The notes beneath the pieces are model-generated. The model did not search any database. It had not been told where the DNA came from and was given only the letters and a program-made list of their open reading frames with translations. A DNA stretch of 64,000 nt. It comes from a virus. Made by a program: the position numbers and the translations under genes. Numbering within the stretch: position 1 is the first letter of the stretch; each line of letters begins with the position of its first letter. The stretch covers positions 87,306 to 151,305 of IMG/VR virus record IMGVR_UViG_3300044633_000899; one strand, given 5' to 3'. Positions 51,395-58,646 of this stretch are shown here, one piece after another.

Positions 51395-51847
51395 ATGAAA
51401 AGTCTAATTTTTGTTATCGCAATGTTCTTTGTGAGTTTTGTAAACTCACAAGTATATACAATAACTACACAGGAGGGTAATTCTGTTGTTATGATTGGTG
51501 AAAATGATTACAAGGTTGTTATGAAAAAACCTCACGGCGGATCAATCACTGAAGTATTGAATGCTAAGTATGTTATTAACCTAAACAAAAAGACCTCAAC
51601 GTTCTATGACGAAGGTAAGTTGATTAGTGTTTTACCATTTGATGAGGTTACTGTTGAAGATGGTGTGTATACAATTAAACTTACTGATTACGCACCATCA
51701 AATCCTAATATTACATATAAGACAATGATGGTTCTTAATACAAACAAGGGTGTTGAAAACTTAATCTGGACTTACTATAATGAACAAAGAAATTTTACAT
51801 TAGTTCAAATATTAAGTAAGTACCACGTAAATAAAACTTCTAAATAA
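51395..51847 (+). CDS. Exported protein, 150 aa
   Basis: Signal peptide MKSLIFVIAMFFVSFVNSQ of Bacteroidetes form. The mature part (130 residues) is beta-rich with no recognised domain. Own host-type promoter and a terminator behind it make it a single-gene unit. Confidence 0.7.
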   Translation: MKSLIFVIAMFFVSFVNSQVYTITTQEGNSVVMIGENDYKVVMKKPHGGSITEVLNAKYVINLNKKTSTFYDEGKLISVLPFDEVTVEDGVYTIKLTDYAPSNPNITYKTMMVLNTNKGVENLIWTYYNEQRNFTLVQILSKYHVNKTSK

Positions 51848-51851
51848 TTAA

Positions 51852-51880
51852 AAACCCCCAGTTTAAATTGGGGGTTTTTT
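51852..51880. terminator. Bidirectional terminator
   Basis: AAACCCCCAGTTTAAATTGGGGGTTT between convergent genes, followed by a T run on both strands. Confidence 0.9.
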
Positions 51881-52387
51881 TTATTTTAATGAATCTGCCG
51901 CTGTTCTGATTTGTTTTGACATCATCGTATTGATACCATTCAATTCAGCCCTATCTGTTGTACTAATCCCAAATTTTGACGGGTCAGCGTTGACAACACT
52001 ATCTGTTTTAAAAGGTTGACCTGGACGATAAACTAAGTTATCCACAGATGGTGTGTTTATAAATTCAACACTGTAATATGTACCATTTTTATCACTAAGT
52101 TTTGTAATAACCGCCTTAACATCAGTATCGATTGAACTCATACCTACACTAGTACCATTTTTAGCAATAATAAACTCTTTTTTGATGGCCTGTTGTGATG
52201 GTACCGCTGGTGGTTGTGTTGTTTGTGTAGTCGTTGTCGGTGCCGCCGCCGCTGGAGCAGGAGTTGCTGGTGCAGGTGCTGGTGCCGCAGGAGTTGCTTG
52301 TTCACCTAAAAATTCTCTAGCAATCGCACTTTTGTGCATACCAAGTATTCTTGATTTTTCTTCTTCTGTTATTAAAAATTTTTTCAT
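51881..52387 (-). CDS. MKKFLITE-leader protein with Ala/Pro linker, 168 aa
   Basis: Leader MKKFLITEEEKSRILGMHKS followed by FLGEQ (about 27-31), a probable cleavage point. A long Ala/Pro/Thr linker (32-65) leads to a C-terminal domain with KKEFIIAKNGTSVGMSSIDT. Linkers of this kind are usual in virion proteins. TATTTATAA lies before the start on the minus strand. Confidence 0.75.
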   Translation of the reverse strand: MKKFLITEEEKSRILGMHKSAIAREFLGEQATPAAPAPAPATPAPAAAAPTTTTQTTQPPAVPSQQAIKKEFIIAKNGTSVGMSSIDTDVKAVITKLSDKNGTYYSVEFINTPSVDNLVYRPGQPFKTDSVVNADPSKFGISTTDRAELNGINTMMSKQIRTAADSLK

Positions 52388-52431
52388 TATTTATAAGTTT
52401 ACATATAAATATTAGAAATATTCAAAAAAAA

Positions 52432-52495
52432 TTTGACTGTTCGGAAAATTCTTCATAAATTTGTAAAAGAATTAAGAAACGAAGGTTCTTTGACA
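52432..52495 (+). promoter_or_regulatory. Host-type promoter and boxA-like element of tRNA array
   Basis: TTTG 52432-52435, 20 bp, TAAATTTG 52456-52463, then GTTCTTTGACA at 52485-52495, followed by TATTG. This order (promoter, boxA, TATTG) resembles leaders of Bacteroidetes rRNA operons. The same set precedes the large RNA (55.9 kb) and tmRNA (59.07 kb). Confidence 0.7.
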
Positions 52496-52517
52496 TATTG
52501 ATAAAGATTAAATTGTT

Positions 52518-52599
52518 AATCAAGTAATACGTAATGTGGAAGAGGTTTATCACACCCTATATGGTTGTATCGTCACAGGTTCGAATCCTGTCTTGATTA
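52518..52599 (+). tRNA. tRNA-like gene, anticodon uncertain, 82 nt
   Basis: Acceptor AATCAAG pairs with CTTGATT and the T arm ACAGG-TTCGAAT-CCTGT is perfect. The interior is 50 nt, longer than normal. The best anticodon stem (ACACC/GTTGT, one mismatch) would give anticodon ATA, which is unusual; the D arm is poorly formed. It may be a diverged tRNA or a tRNA-like processing element. Confidence 0.55.
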
Positions 52600-52765
52600 C
52601 GGTGAGCAACACGGTGGCTTCGTGTTAAAAGGATGAATAACGTGCCAGTGATGACCAATGGGATTGTTTGAAATAATAACAATGTACGTTTCACAAAAAG
52701 AGCCCTCATCAGGAAGGAAAGTCCGCAACTAAACCTACTTAGACTTTGTAAGGCAAAGTCAAATT
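52600..52765 (+). ncRNA. Structured spacer RNA between tRNAs
   Basis: Contains hairpins such as GACTTTG-TAAGG-CAAAGTC (about 52742-52760) and repeats GGTGAGCAACAC, a phrase echoed as GGTGAATAACAC at 52963 and GGTGAGTAAC at 53264. It holds GGAAGGAAAGTCCGCAAC, reminiscent of part of RNase P RNA, but the rest does not fit. No reading frame. Confidence 0.35.
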
Positions 52766-52836
52766 GCGAGGGGGAGGTAGAGTATCTCACCGGTCTCATA
52801 AGCCGGGTTAACTTGGTGCGATTCCAGGCCTACGCA
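52766..52836 (+). tRNA. tRNA-Met(CAT)
   Basis: Anticodon stem CCGGT/GCCGG with loop CTCATAA gives CAT. D stem GAGG/TCTC, T arm CTTGG-TGCGATT-CCAGG, acceptor GCGAGGG/CCTACGC with one mismatch. T loop departs from TTCGAAT. CCA is not encoded. Elongator, initiator or Ile2 type cannot be told apart. Confidence 0.75.
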
Positions 52837-52912
52837 ACAAATAAGGAAGTATATGAGAGTCCTGAATTGTACACAAAAGATCCCTATTGACAACTTGGAA
52901 AGACAAGTAAAT

Positions 52913-53009
52913 AGTCAAGTGGCGGAATTGGTAGACGCTGGGATTTAAAAATCCTTGAGGTACGGTGAATAACACGTATCTTGTGAAGGTTCGGATCCTT
53001 CCTTGACTA
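52913..53009 (+). tRNA. tRNA-Leu(TAA), 97 nt
   Basis: Acceptor AGTCAAG/CTTGACT, leucine D region TGGCGGAATTGGTAGACGC, anticodon region GGGATTTAAAAATCC giving TAA, long variable arm, T arm GAAGG-TTCGGAT-CCTTC. The variable arm (GGTACGGTGAATAACACGTATC) is longer than usual, similar to the minus-strand Leu-like gene at 17689. Confidence 0.8.
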
Positions 53010-53333
53010 CAGCGGTTACTTGATTCCTGGTAGTACAGTAACAACCATTGGGGAATTCGGGATATCCCACGAATGGGGGCGTAAGATAAGTGATACTTAC
53101 AATAATGGAGTGCCAAAGACACAAGAAACGAGACATATGGGTAATCATATGTTAGCATCAAATCTCCACTTTTTTTAAAAATTATGGCAACAATATTGTT
53201 AATGTCATTTATATTACTTATGTTTATCATAAGAAAGAGACGATAAACTTCAGTACCTGTACAGCGGTGAGTAACGGGTTAAATTATATACAATTCCTCG
53301 GTGCTGGGAGTAGAATGCTGAAGAGTTGTTGTT
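53010..53333 (+). ncRNA. Spacer RNA with hairpins, between tRNAs
   Basis: Includes GGGATATCCC palindrome (about 53059-53068), TAAGTGATACTTA (about 53087-53099), and CATATGGGTAATCATATG (about 53134-53151). Apart from a 20-codon frame at 53184 it is non-coding. It probably remains part of one long precursor with the tRNAs. Confidence 0.35.
53184..53246 (+). CDS. Possible 20-residue hydrophobic microprotein
   Basis: ATG 53184 encodes MATILLMSFILLMFIIRKRR, a single membrane helix with a positive end, inside the tRNA array. The composition is that of a type I toxin-like or small membrane peptide, but an accidental frame cannot be excluded. Confidence 0.35.
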   Translation: MATILLMSFILLMFIIRKRR

Positions 53334-53416
53334 TGTTAGGAGTGTAAAAAGCATCGGTGCCGAATCCTTTCGTTAAGAAAGGTTGCTCATTGTGGGTTCG
53401 AATCCCACCCTAACAT
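53334..53416 (+). tRNA. tRNA-like gene, anticodon GTT or TTA, 83 nt
   Basis: Acceptor TGTTAGG/CCTAACA and T arm GTGGG-TTCGAAT-CCCAC are perfect. The hairpin CCTTT-CGTTAAG-AAAGG is in the anticodon position: read by position it gives TTA (a UAA reader) but without the universal U33; read by similarity to tRNA-Asn it gives GTT with one base missing. Since genes here end in UAA, a working ochre suppressor is unlikely. Confidence 0.55.
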
Positions 53417-53443
53417 CAAATATTAAACATTAAATAATAAATT

Positions 53444-53722
53444 ATGAAAAAGAAAGAACAAAAATCGTTAGATGAAATTATGGATTGGTTTGATTTTGAG
53501 AAAGTAGCGAAAACAATGGAAGCCTTAAATTGGAAATGGGTTAGTGCTGAAGACGATGTACCCACAATTGGTGAAATTCGTACTGAAGCAAGACGATTAT
53601 TAACTCAAGCGATAACAGAAAGAATTACAATCGGAACAGGTGGTTTTAAAGCATCATACAATCATAAATATAAACACCTAACACTTGAATTTATTGTAAG
53701 TGAGTGGGATTGTGAGATTTAA
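53444..53722 (+). CDS. Conserved phage protein, 92 aa
   Basis: Starts MKKKEQKSLDEIMDWFDFEK. The stretch WKWVSAEDDVPTIGEIRTEA and ISTGGFKA-like IGTGGFKASYN are shared by small phage proteins of unknown function. Immediately downstream of the tRNA array. Confidence 0.7.
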   Translation: MKKKEQKSLDEIMDWFDFEKVAKTMEALNWKWVSAEDDVPTIGEIRTEARRLLTQAITERITIGTGGFKASYNHKYKHLTLEFIVSEWDCEI

Positions 53723-53731
53723 TCTTTATCA

Positions 53732-53906
53732 ATATTTATAACAACCCTTCTGTGGATAGGATCCATAGGTCAAGTACCAGAAACACTTCCCTTTAGATCA
53801 GTGCACCAGTTTTGGTCTTTTCGGTATTGGGAAATTGGGTTTCCCATATAACCAGTATCACACCCCAGCAAGACCGATTGATCACCGGAAACTACTGGGG
53901 TTTTTT
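53732..53906 (+). ncRNA. Small structured RNA behind an ATATTTAT box, about 165 nt
   Basis: ATATTTATA at 53732-53740 is followed by no reading frame but by hairpins (TGGGAAA/TTTCCCA at 53828-53846) and a terminator, ACCCCAG/CTGGGGT with a T run (53862-53906). A late promoter, structured body and terminator with no gene make a late small RNA likely. Role unknown. Confidence 0.6.
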
Positions 53907-53960
53907 ATTTTTCTGTAATTTCGTGATATTTATTATAAAATAAACCATAATAAAAATTTT

Positions 53961-54137
53961 ATGAAATTAAATAAAGAACAGGTAATGGGTATTGTTAGAC
54001 ACGCGTTAACTTTCATCGGCGGTATTGTTGTTATGAAAGGATTGGTTGATGAAACAGTTATCACTGAAGTAATTGGTGGTGTGATGACGTTAGTTGGTAC
54101 AATATGGTCAATATTAGATAAAAAAGAAATTGTCTAA
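53961..54137 (+). CDS. Holin-like protein, 58 aa
   Basis: ATG 53961 to TAA 54135-54137, behind a GATATTTATT box. MKLNKEQVMGIVRHALTFIG starts a first helix (HALTFIGGIVVMKGLV), and a second (VIGGVMTLVGTIWSIL) ends in KKEIV. This two-helix layout, with the RHALT..GG..V..G and GG...L.G..WS phrases, is common in small phage holins and holin-like proteins. The M15 peptidase two genes downstream supports a lysis role. Confidence 0.75.
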   Translation: MKLNKEQVMGIVRHALTFIGGIVVMKGLVDETVITEVIGGVMTLVGTIWSILDKKEIV

Positions 54138-54149
54138 TATTTTTTATTA

Positions 54150-54176
54150 AACCTCATCATTTATGGTGGGGTTTTT
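54150..54176 (+). terminator. Probable terminator
   Basis: AAACCTCATCATTTATGGTGGGGTTTTT: ACCTCA(T) pairs with (T)GGTGGGGT including one G-T, followed by five T. Confidence 0.65.
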
Positions 54177-54208
54177 CAATAATAAAGTATTTATAAAATA
54201 AAAATTGT

Positions 54209-54820
54209 ATGAATGGTTGGGTTGAGTTAAGTATCGCCTTTGTTACTGGTGTGTTAGGTCCATTATCGGTAATTTGGTTAAAAAATTTTTTAGATAAAAG
54301 AAAGAAAAAACCAGATATGGTTATGGATACACTTCGTGTTAGTGAATTAGTAACAACTAGAATTGAACATATTAAAGACGAATTTAAAGCCGATCGTGTT
54401 TGGATAACCCAATTTCATAATGGTGGTAACTTTTATCCGACGGGTAAATCAATGGCGAAATTCTCTGTTATGTACGAAACTGTTGATATTGGGGTTAATT
54501 CAATACAAACAAATTTTCACAACATACCTGTAAATTTATTTTCAAAATCTATTAATCAGTTGTTGGTAAATGATGTTATTGAAATTCCTGATTTTAAGGA
54601 TGAGAGTGTTGCAACATATGGTTTAAAATATATTGCGGAAGATACTGGATGTAGATCTGAATATTTATTTTCAATAAAAACAATTGACGGTAGATTTATT
54701 GGAACGTTAGGTCTTGATTATACAAAAAGAAAAACTAAATTAGATATGGAATCTATTAATCACCTCCAAGTACACGCTTCATCGTTAGGTGGTGTATTAA
54801 TGACACATTTAAATCAATAA
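54209..54820 (+). CDS. Membrane-anchored GAF-like protein, 203 aa
   Basis: One N-terminal helix (LSIAFVTGVLGPLSVIWL), a basic stretch, then a domain with DRVWITQFHNGGNFYPTG and TIDGRFIGTLGLDYTKRK, which follows the GAF/PAS-like order. Such proteins sit next to lysis genes in some phages and may sense or gate; function unproven. AGTATTTATAAAAT box upstream. Confidence 0.65.
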   Translation: MNGWVELSIAFVTGVLGPLSVIWLKNFLDKRKKKPDMVMDTLRVSELVTTRIEHIKDEFKADRVWITQFHNGGNFYPTGKSMAKFSVMYETVDIGVNSIQTNFHNIPVNLFSKSINQLLVNDVIEIPDFKDESVATYGLKYIAEDTGCRSEYLFSIKTIDGRFIGTLGLDYTKRKTKLDMESINHLQVHASSLGGVLMTHLNQ

Positions 54821-54830
54821 TTATAAAATA

Positions 54831-55610
54831 ATGGGTTTTACTTCAGATAAAAAAAAGGAACTAATGGAAATTGATAGATTATTTGAATCTATTAATGAAT
54901 TTTCGTTAAGAAAACAAATATTAAATGAATTTAACAGAACTCAAGTACCTGGTATGGGTAAAAATCTGACATACATTGACGGTATTGCTGGTTCTAAACC
55001 ATCAATAGATTTACCAAAAGTAAACAAAGACTTATTAAAAGATATTAATACCGCAGCTGAAAAATCTGGTGTTGAAGTTTCAATAACTACGGCAAAAACA
55101 GGACATAGACCTGGTACTAGGCATGAAAAATATGAGGCTGTTGACATTGCTGTTGTTAATGATAAAGGATTTCCAGATGAAAAAATGGCAATTAAGAATG
55201 GAATTCACGACGATATTAAACGATTTGTTGATGCGTTAATTACTTTAGGTTATAAAAAGAATATTGAGTCTGGTAATGATAAATCAGTATTAACGTTTGG
55301 GTTTCCTGGACATCATCACCATATCCACGTTTCTAGAAAATTTGGCGCTGGACAAAGTACACCTTCGGATACAGAACAAATAGATACTAGTCATTTAACA
55401 CAACAAGATTTTGACGATTTAGAAACTGTTGCTGATAAAACAAATATGGACTTTGATGAGTTATTACGTAGAGCCAGTACGGGTGAAAAAGTTGACGTAC
55501 AAGACTGGGTAAAACAAAATTTTAGTTTTCTTAACGAAAATAAAAAAATAAAAAAACGAAGTTTAAAAACTCAAGAAAATATCAATAGAATTAAAAATTT
55601 GTTAAAATAA
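54831..55610 (+). CDS. M15-type peptidase (endolysin-like), 259 aa
   Basis: Residues about 78-170 match the D-Ala-D-Ala/L-Ala-D-Glu peptidase family M15: TGHRPGTRHEKYEAVDIAVV gives His98 and Asp105, and GHHHHIHVSR gives the last zinc His (161-166). An N-terminal leader-like helix (LFESINEFSLRKQILNEF, with [IL]NE) and a C-terminal QENINRIKNLLK, similar to leader segments elsewhere, surround it. This suggests a virion-borne or lysis peptidoglycan peptidase. Confidence 0.85.
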   Translation: MGFTSDKKKELMEIDRLFESINEFSLRKQILNEFNRTQVPGMGKNLTYIDGIAGSKPSIDLPKVNKDLLKDINTAAEKSGVEVSITTAKTGHRPGTRHEKYEAVDIAVVNDKGFPDEKMAIKNGIHDDIKRFVDALITLGYKKNIESGNDKSVLTFGFPGHHHHIHVSRKFGAGQSTPSDTEQIDTSHLTQQDFDDLETVADKTNMDFDELLRRASTGEKVDVQDWVKQNFSFLNENKKIKKRSLKTQENINRIKNLLK

Positions 55611-55621
55611 CAAGAAATTCC

Positions 55622-55652
55622 TTGACCAATCCAAATTAAATAACTAAGTTTG
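55622..55652 (+). promoter_or_regulatory. Host-type promoter
   Basis: TTGACC 55622-55627 and TAAGTTTG 55645-55652 before the small gene at 55677. Confidence 0.6.
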
Positions 55653-55676
55653 TAATGTATTTAAAAAACAAACATT

Positions 55677-55826
55677 ATGAACGAAATTGAAAATGAAGTT
55701 GTTGAGGTTGAAATCTACGGATACATCAACAATAAAGGACAAAAGGTTTTTACACCTAATTTTGAATTTGCCAAAATTATGGCAACTAAAAATGGTGACG
55801 AAGAAGTTTTTGTAGAAAAAAACTAA
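55677..55826 (+). CDS. Small acidic protein, 49 aa
   Basis: ATG 55677 to TAA 55824-55826. MNEIENEVVEVEIYGYINNK with FEFAKIMATKNGDEEV; no known family. It has its own host-type promoter, which supports expression. Confidence 0.6.
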   Translation: MNEIENEVVEVEIYGYINNKGQKVFTPNFEFAKIMATKNGDEEVFVEKN

Positions 55827-55844
55827 AAAAAGTTCACAAAATAC

Positions 55845-55914
55845 TTGACAAATCAAAATAAATGTCGTAATTTTGTAAAACAATTCGGAAACGTCCGAAA
55901 AAGTTCTTTGAAAA
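55845..55914 (+). promoter_or_regulatory. Host-type promoter, hairpin and boxA-like element of large RNA
   Basis: TTGACA 55845-55850, TAATTTTG 55868-55875, the hairpin TTCGGA-AACG-TCCGAA at 55884-55899, then GTTCTTTGAAAA at 55903-55914. Same plan as at 52432 and, on the minus strand, 59061. Confidence 0.7.
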
Positions 55915-56778
55915 TTGATTATCCATTCAGGAGTAAGTAATGAAACTGATAAAGATATTGGGCGGTATATAGTCCATAAAATAAACTGGGAAACCAGGAT
56001 AAAGTGAACCTTTGTGTAAGTGGTTTGCGGTTTATTAAATCTTCGGGTTTGATGAACTTGAGTATACAAGCGGGATACCGTTTAACCTTTAGTACCGAGG
56101 GCAACGCTGTAGGGAAAGTGGTTAAATGATTGGGCGATGTGGGTCGTCTGATTGAAGTGGGAACACTAATAGGAATAACCCGTAGGAATATTGCAAAAAA
56201 TAGAGTTATCCAATTTTATTATTGCGTTTTCCAATATCATAGGAAACTTAAAACCGAAAGGTATGTTGATGTACAGGTGGTGCTGTTATTAACCTTGATT
56301 AAGCCTTACCAAGGGTTGAATCACGAAGTAATCTAAAAATATGAAGGTAGGGATATCTTAGAGAGTAGTTGAGTATTTTGTTGTTCAAAAGACGACGAAG
56401 CCCAAGACGGACCACTACTTTCAAAATCCACAACACAAAACTATGTTTTACAATAGGTATAAAAACTAAAAAAAAATATGGAAAAGTGTCCGTCAGATTT
56501 GATTGAAAGGTGATTCCTTAGTCGTGAGTTGTTCACGGCACACAAAGACCCCAAGTCTGAGTGTATTTTTATGAAAAACCTCTAATCTCGCAAAGATTAA
56601 CTGGAGTGGCATCTTCGGAGAGAGTTGAATAATAAGAGAGTAGATCAAATCTTAAAGAGTGGTTCACTTAAATAACCATCACTGAGAATTACTTCCCAAA
56701 AGGAAGTGGATACGAAGGGAAACAATAATCCTTCAAAAGATTTCTCACAACAACGTGTAATCTCAGCGTTTTTTTTTA
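55915..56778 (+). ncRNA. Large structured non-coding RNA, about 860 nt
   Basis: After the boxA element about 860 nt follow with no credible reading frame on either strand, higher GC than neighbours and many local inverted repeats (for example AACTGGGAAACCAGG near 56003 and TCGTGAGTTGTTCACGGCA near 56522). It ends near a U-run (56769-56777), and a terminator follows at 56793. It is not rRNA, tmRNA or a tRNA by any signature I can see. Size, phage context and proximity to tRNAs recall the giant ornate RNAs GOLLD and ROOL; identity is unproven. Confidence 0.65.
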
Positions 56779-56792
56779 TTATAAAAATATTG

Positions 56793-56826
56793 AAAGGGAC
56801 AGATATTATCTGATCCCTTTTTTTAT
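56793..56826 (+). terminator. Rho-independent terminator
   Basis: AAAGGGA-CAGATATTATCTGA-TCCCTTT with an inner CAGATA/TCTG pair and seven T. Confidence 0.9.
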
Positions 56827-56846
56827 GTTTAGACTATTTATAATTA

Positions 56847-57329
56847 ATGAAACGAATAATAAAGATTGATGAAAAGCAATTAAATAACATCGTAAAACGT
56901 GTTATAACAGAAGAAACTAATCGTGAGAAAATAGTTAACAAATTAGTTAGTCATATAAAATCTGGTAACTGGGAATTAGCAGCGTCAATTGTCGGTGGTG
57001 TTAAAAATTTAGTAAAAATTGTTTTTGATGGTAATTATGAAAATTATCTGAAACTATTTGATAATTTAAAAATGACCGAAGCCGAAAATTTAGATTCAAC
57101 CTATTTTATTGTTAACGAAGATGGTAAAACACTTATGCAGTACCAAAGTCGTTTAGGAGATCTTTATGTTGATGACGTTACATTTTATGACTTTTTTGTT
57201 GAGAACGATCTTGATGATTACGACATTACTAATCTGATCAGAAATTGGGTTAAGAAAAAGTTTGGTATTAATCACGTAGCAATTGATTTTACAGACTATT
57301 TTTCGGAAGATTATGATAATGACAATTAA
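56847..57329 (+). CDS. LTESDL-type leader plus VGG-domain protein, 160 aa
   Basis: Leader MKRIIKIDEKQLNNIVKR with VITEE, body WELAASIVGGVKNLVKIVFD (about 42-61) and NYENYLKLFDNLK. It is the clearest VGG-family member and has a different leader from 12638 (MNLQ) and 19857 (MKIIITE). ACTATTTATAA box before the start. Confidence 0.75.
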   Translation: MKRIIKIDEKQLNNIVKRVITEETNREKIVNKLVSHIKSGNWELAASIVGGVKNLVKIVFDGNYENYLKLFDNLKMTEAENLDSTYFIVNEDGKTLMQYQSRLGDLYVDDVTFYDFFVENDLDDYDITNLIRNWVKKKFGINHVAIDFTDYFSEDYDNDN

Positions 57330-57376
57330 TTTGTTTTTTTTTGTTTTAACATATATTTATTGTTAAATAAAAAATT

Positions 57377-57790
57377 ATGAAAAAAATAATAAGATTAACA
57401 GAATCAGATCTTACAAGAATTGTAAGACGCGTGATTAAAGAACAACAATCTGGTGGATACACTCAAAATGCAAAAACAGCAATTAAATTAATTGAGGATG
57501 GTATTGCGTATATAGGTGGTACAGATGAAAAGATGATCGCTAAAGGTGTTTACACAATAAAAACTAAAGAAGACTACCAGCACGTTTTAAAACACGCTAA
57601 GGCTAAAGGATTTAAAAGTGTTATGGCTTGGATTAATACTGATTGGGAGAACGTTGCTTCAGAAACGGATTTTGGGATTAATAGTGGTAATAGTAGTTTA
57701 ATTATTGATGTTGAACGACATTTAAAACAATTTAATCCATCAGAAGAAGGCTCAAAGGCTAGATTTATGGGATCATCAAATAATTATTAA
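57377..57790 (+). CDS. LTESDL-leader protein, 137 aa
   Basis: Leader MKKIIRLTESDLTRIVRR with VIKEQQ. The body has IKLIEDGIAYIGGTDEKMIA and KSVMAWINTDWENVAS, unrecognised. CATATATTTATTG box upstream. Confidence 0.75.
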   Translation: MKKIIRLTESDLTRIVRRVIKEQQSGGYTQNAKTAIKLIEDGIAYIGGTDEKMIAKGVYTIKTKEDYQHVLKHAKAKGFKSVMAWINTDWENVASETDFGINSGNSSLIIDVERHLKQFNPSEEGSKARFMGSSNNY

Positions 57791-57817
57791 TTATATACAA
57801 ACACATAAATTTAATAA

Positions 57818-57852
57818 AAAAAAGGATATTAGTTTAATATCCTTTTTTTTAT
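57818..57852. terminator. Bidirectional terminator
   Basis: AAAAAAAGGATATTAGTTTAATATCCTTTTTTT is a near-perfect inverted repeat between convergent genes. Confidence 0.95.
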
Positions 57853-58560
57853 TGTCAAATAAATTGAATAAAGTAACCCACAAACAAAACCCCCAATATG
57901 ACCAACTGATGAACCACTCCGATCAAAATCATATGGGAATAACGGTTCTAAAGTAAAGTACAAGATATAACTTGAAATAATATACAACAATATTATTTTT
58001 ATCTTTTTTAAGTTCTGTAAGTTAAAGAAGATGAACGCAGCAACAAATCCCAATAACGCACCAGACGCACCAACACCATAGTAGAATGTTTTGTTATAAT
58101 TACTGACCAATGTTTGTTGATTCTCATCTAAACAATCAAATGTGTCAGATTCCAATTTCTCAATAAAAATACCATTATCAATTAATACCTGTTTATAAAC
58201 TTTATTCTCATAATTTTTAAGCGTGTTGAAAGACATTACACAGAAAATACTAGATAAAACATACATTAAAACATAATTTTTTAATCCAAATTTATTTTCA
58301 AATGATACTGAAAAAAATAAAAGAAGAATTAAATTTACTGTAATATGTATTGGGTCGTATGTGTGTGTGAACATAAATGTAAACAACTGATAGAATTTGA
58401 ATTCACCAGAATGTGTTGGGTGAAACCCAAGAAGATTGTTTATATCAAATGAGAATATAAATAGAGAAGTACAACTTACCAAATAAAAGAATAAGTTGAT
58501 ACCAACCATAGTTTTTACACCAATTGGTAAATTTGTCAAGTATGTTTTTATTGTTTTCAT
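57829..58560 (-). CDS. Rhomboid-family intramembrane serine protease, 243 aa
   Basis: Six or more membrane helices. Catalytic Ser166 in GVGASGALLGF (GxSG), catalytic His221 in GSSVGHIGGFVCGLL, and HITVNLILL (His72/Asn76) in helix 2, all as in rhomboids. There is an insert of about 45 polar residues between helices 4 and 5. ATG 58560 follows the host -7 box TATATTTG by four bases; an upstream ATG at 58575 would place the promoter in the gene. Rhomboids cleave membrane proteins within the bilayer; a phage copy is rare and could act on host envelope proteins or on phage membrane proteins. Confidence 0.9.
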   Translation of the reverse strand: MKTIKTYLTNLPIGVKTMVGINLFFYLVSCTSLFIFSFDINNLLGFHPTHSGEFKFYQLFTFMFTHTYDPIHITVNLILLLFFSVSFENKFGLKNYVLMYVLSSIFCVMSFNTLKNYENKVYKQVLIDNGIFIEKLESDTFDCLDENQQTLVSNYNKTFYYGVGASGALLGFVAAFIFFNLQNLKKIKIILLYIISSYILYFTLEPLFPYDFDRSGSSVGHIGGFVCGLLYSIYLTIKKRILN

Positions 58561-58564
58561 ATTA

Positions 58565-58572
58565 CAAATATA
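58565..58572 (-). promoter_or_regulatory. Host-type -7 box abutting rhomboid start
   Basis: TATATTTG on the minus strand, four bases before the ATG at 58560. Confidence 0.65.
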
Positions 58573-58607
58573 CATTTTTTTTTAATACGTGAAACATTTT
58601 AACAAAA

Positions 58608-58640
58608 AAAAACCTCAACATAATTAAATGATGAGGTTTT
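58608..58640 (-). terminator. Terminator of tmRNA
   Basis: On the minus strand, AAAACCTCATCATTTAATTATG then TTGAGGTTTTTTTT: the CCTCA/TGAGG stem with a T run lies just behind the tmRNA 3' end. Confidence 0.85.
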
Positions 58641-58646
58641 AAGTTG

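Noticed and set aside
52182-52415. Plus-strand Ala/Gly/Val-rich frame
   Set aside because: It is the reverse complement of the Ala/Pro linker in the minus-strand gene 51881-52387.
52690-52765. RNase P RNA candidate (GGAAAGTCCGC)
   Set aside because: Only one short P4-like phrase matches; the matching ACAGAA strand and overall order are missing.
52960-53290. 16S rRNA fragment (GGTGAGTAAC)
   Set aside because: The match is about 10 nt and the surrounding sequence shows no other rRNA similarity.
53334-53416. Ochre suppressor tRNA and recoded UAA
   Set aside because: Loop lacks U33 and most genes in the window end in TAA at sensible positions, so UAA reads as stop. TGA and TAG also act as stops.
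56130-56336. 68-codon open frame inside the large RNA region
   Set aside because: Composition is unlike phage proteins here, no start-site context, and the region has the marks of a structured RNA.
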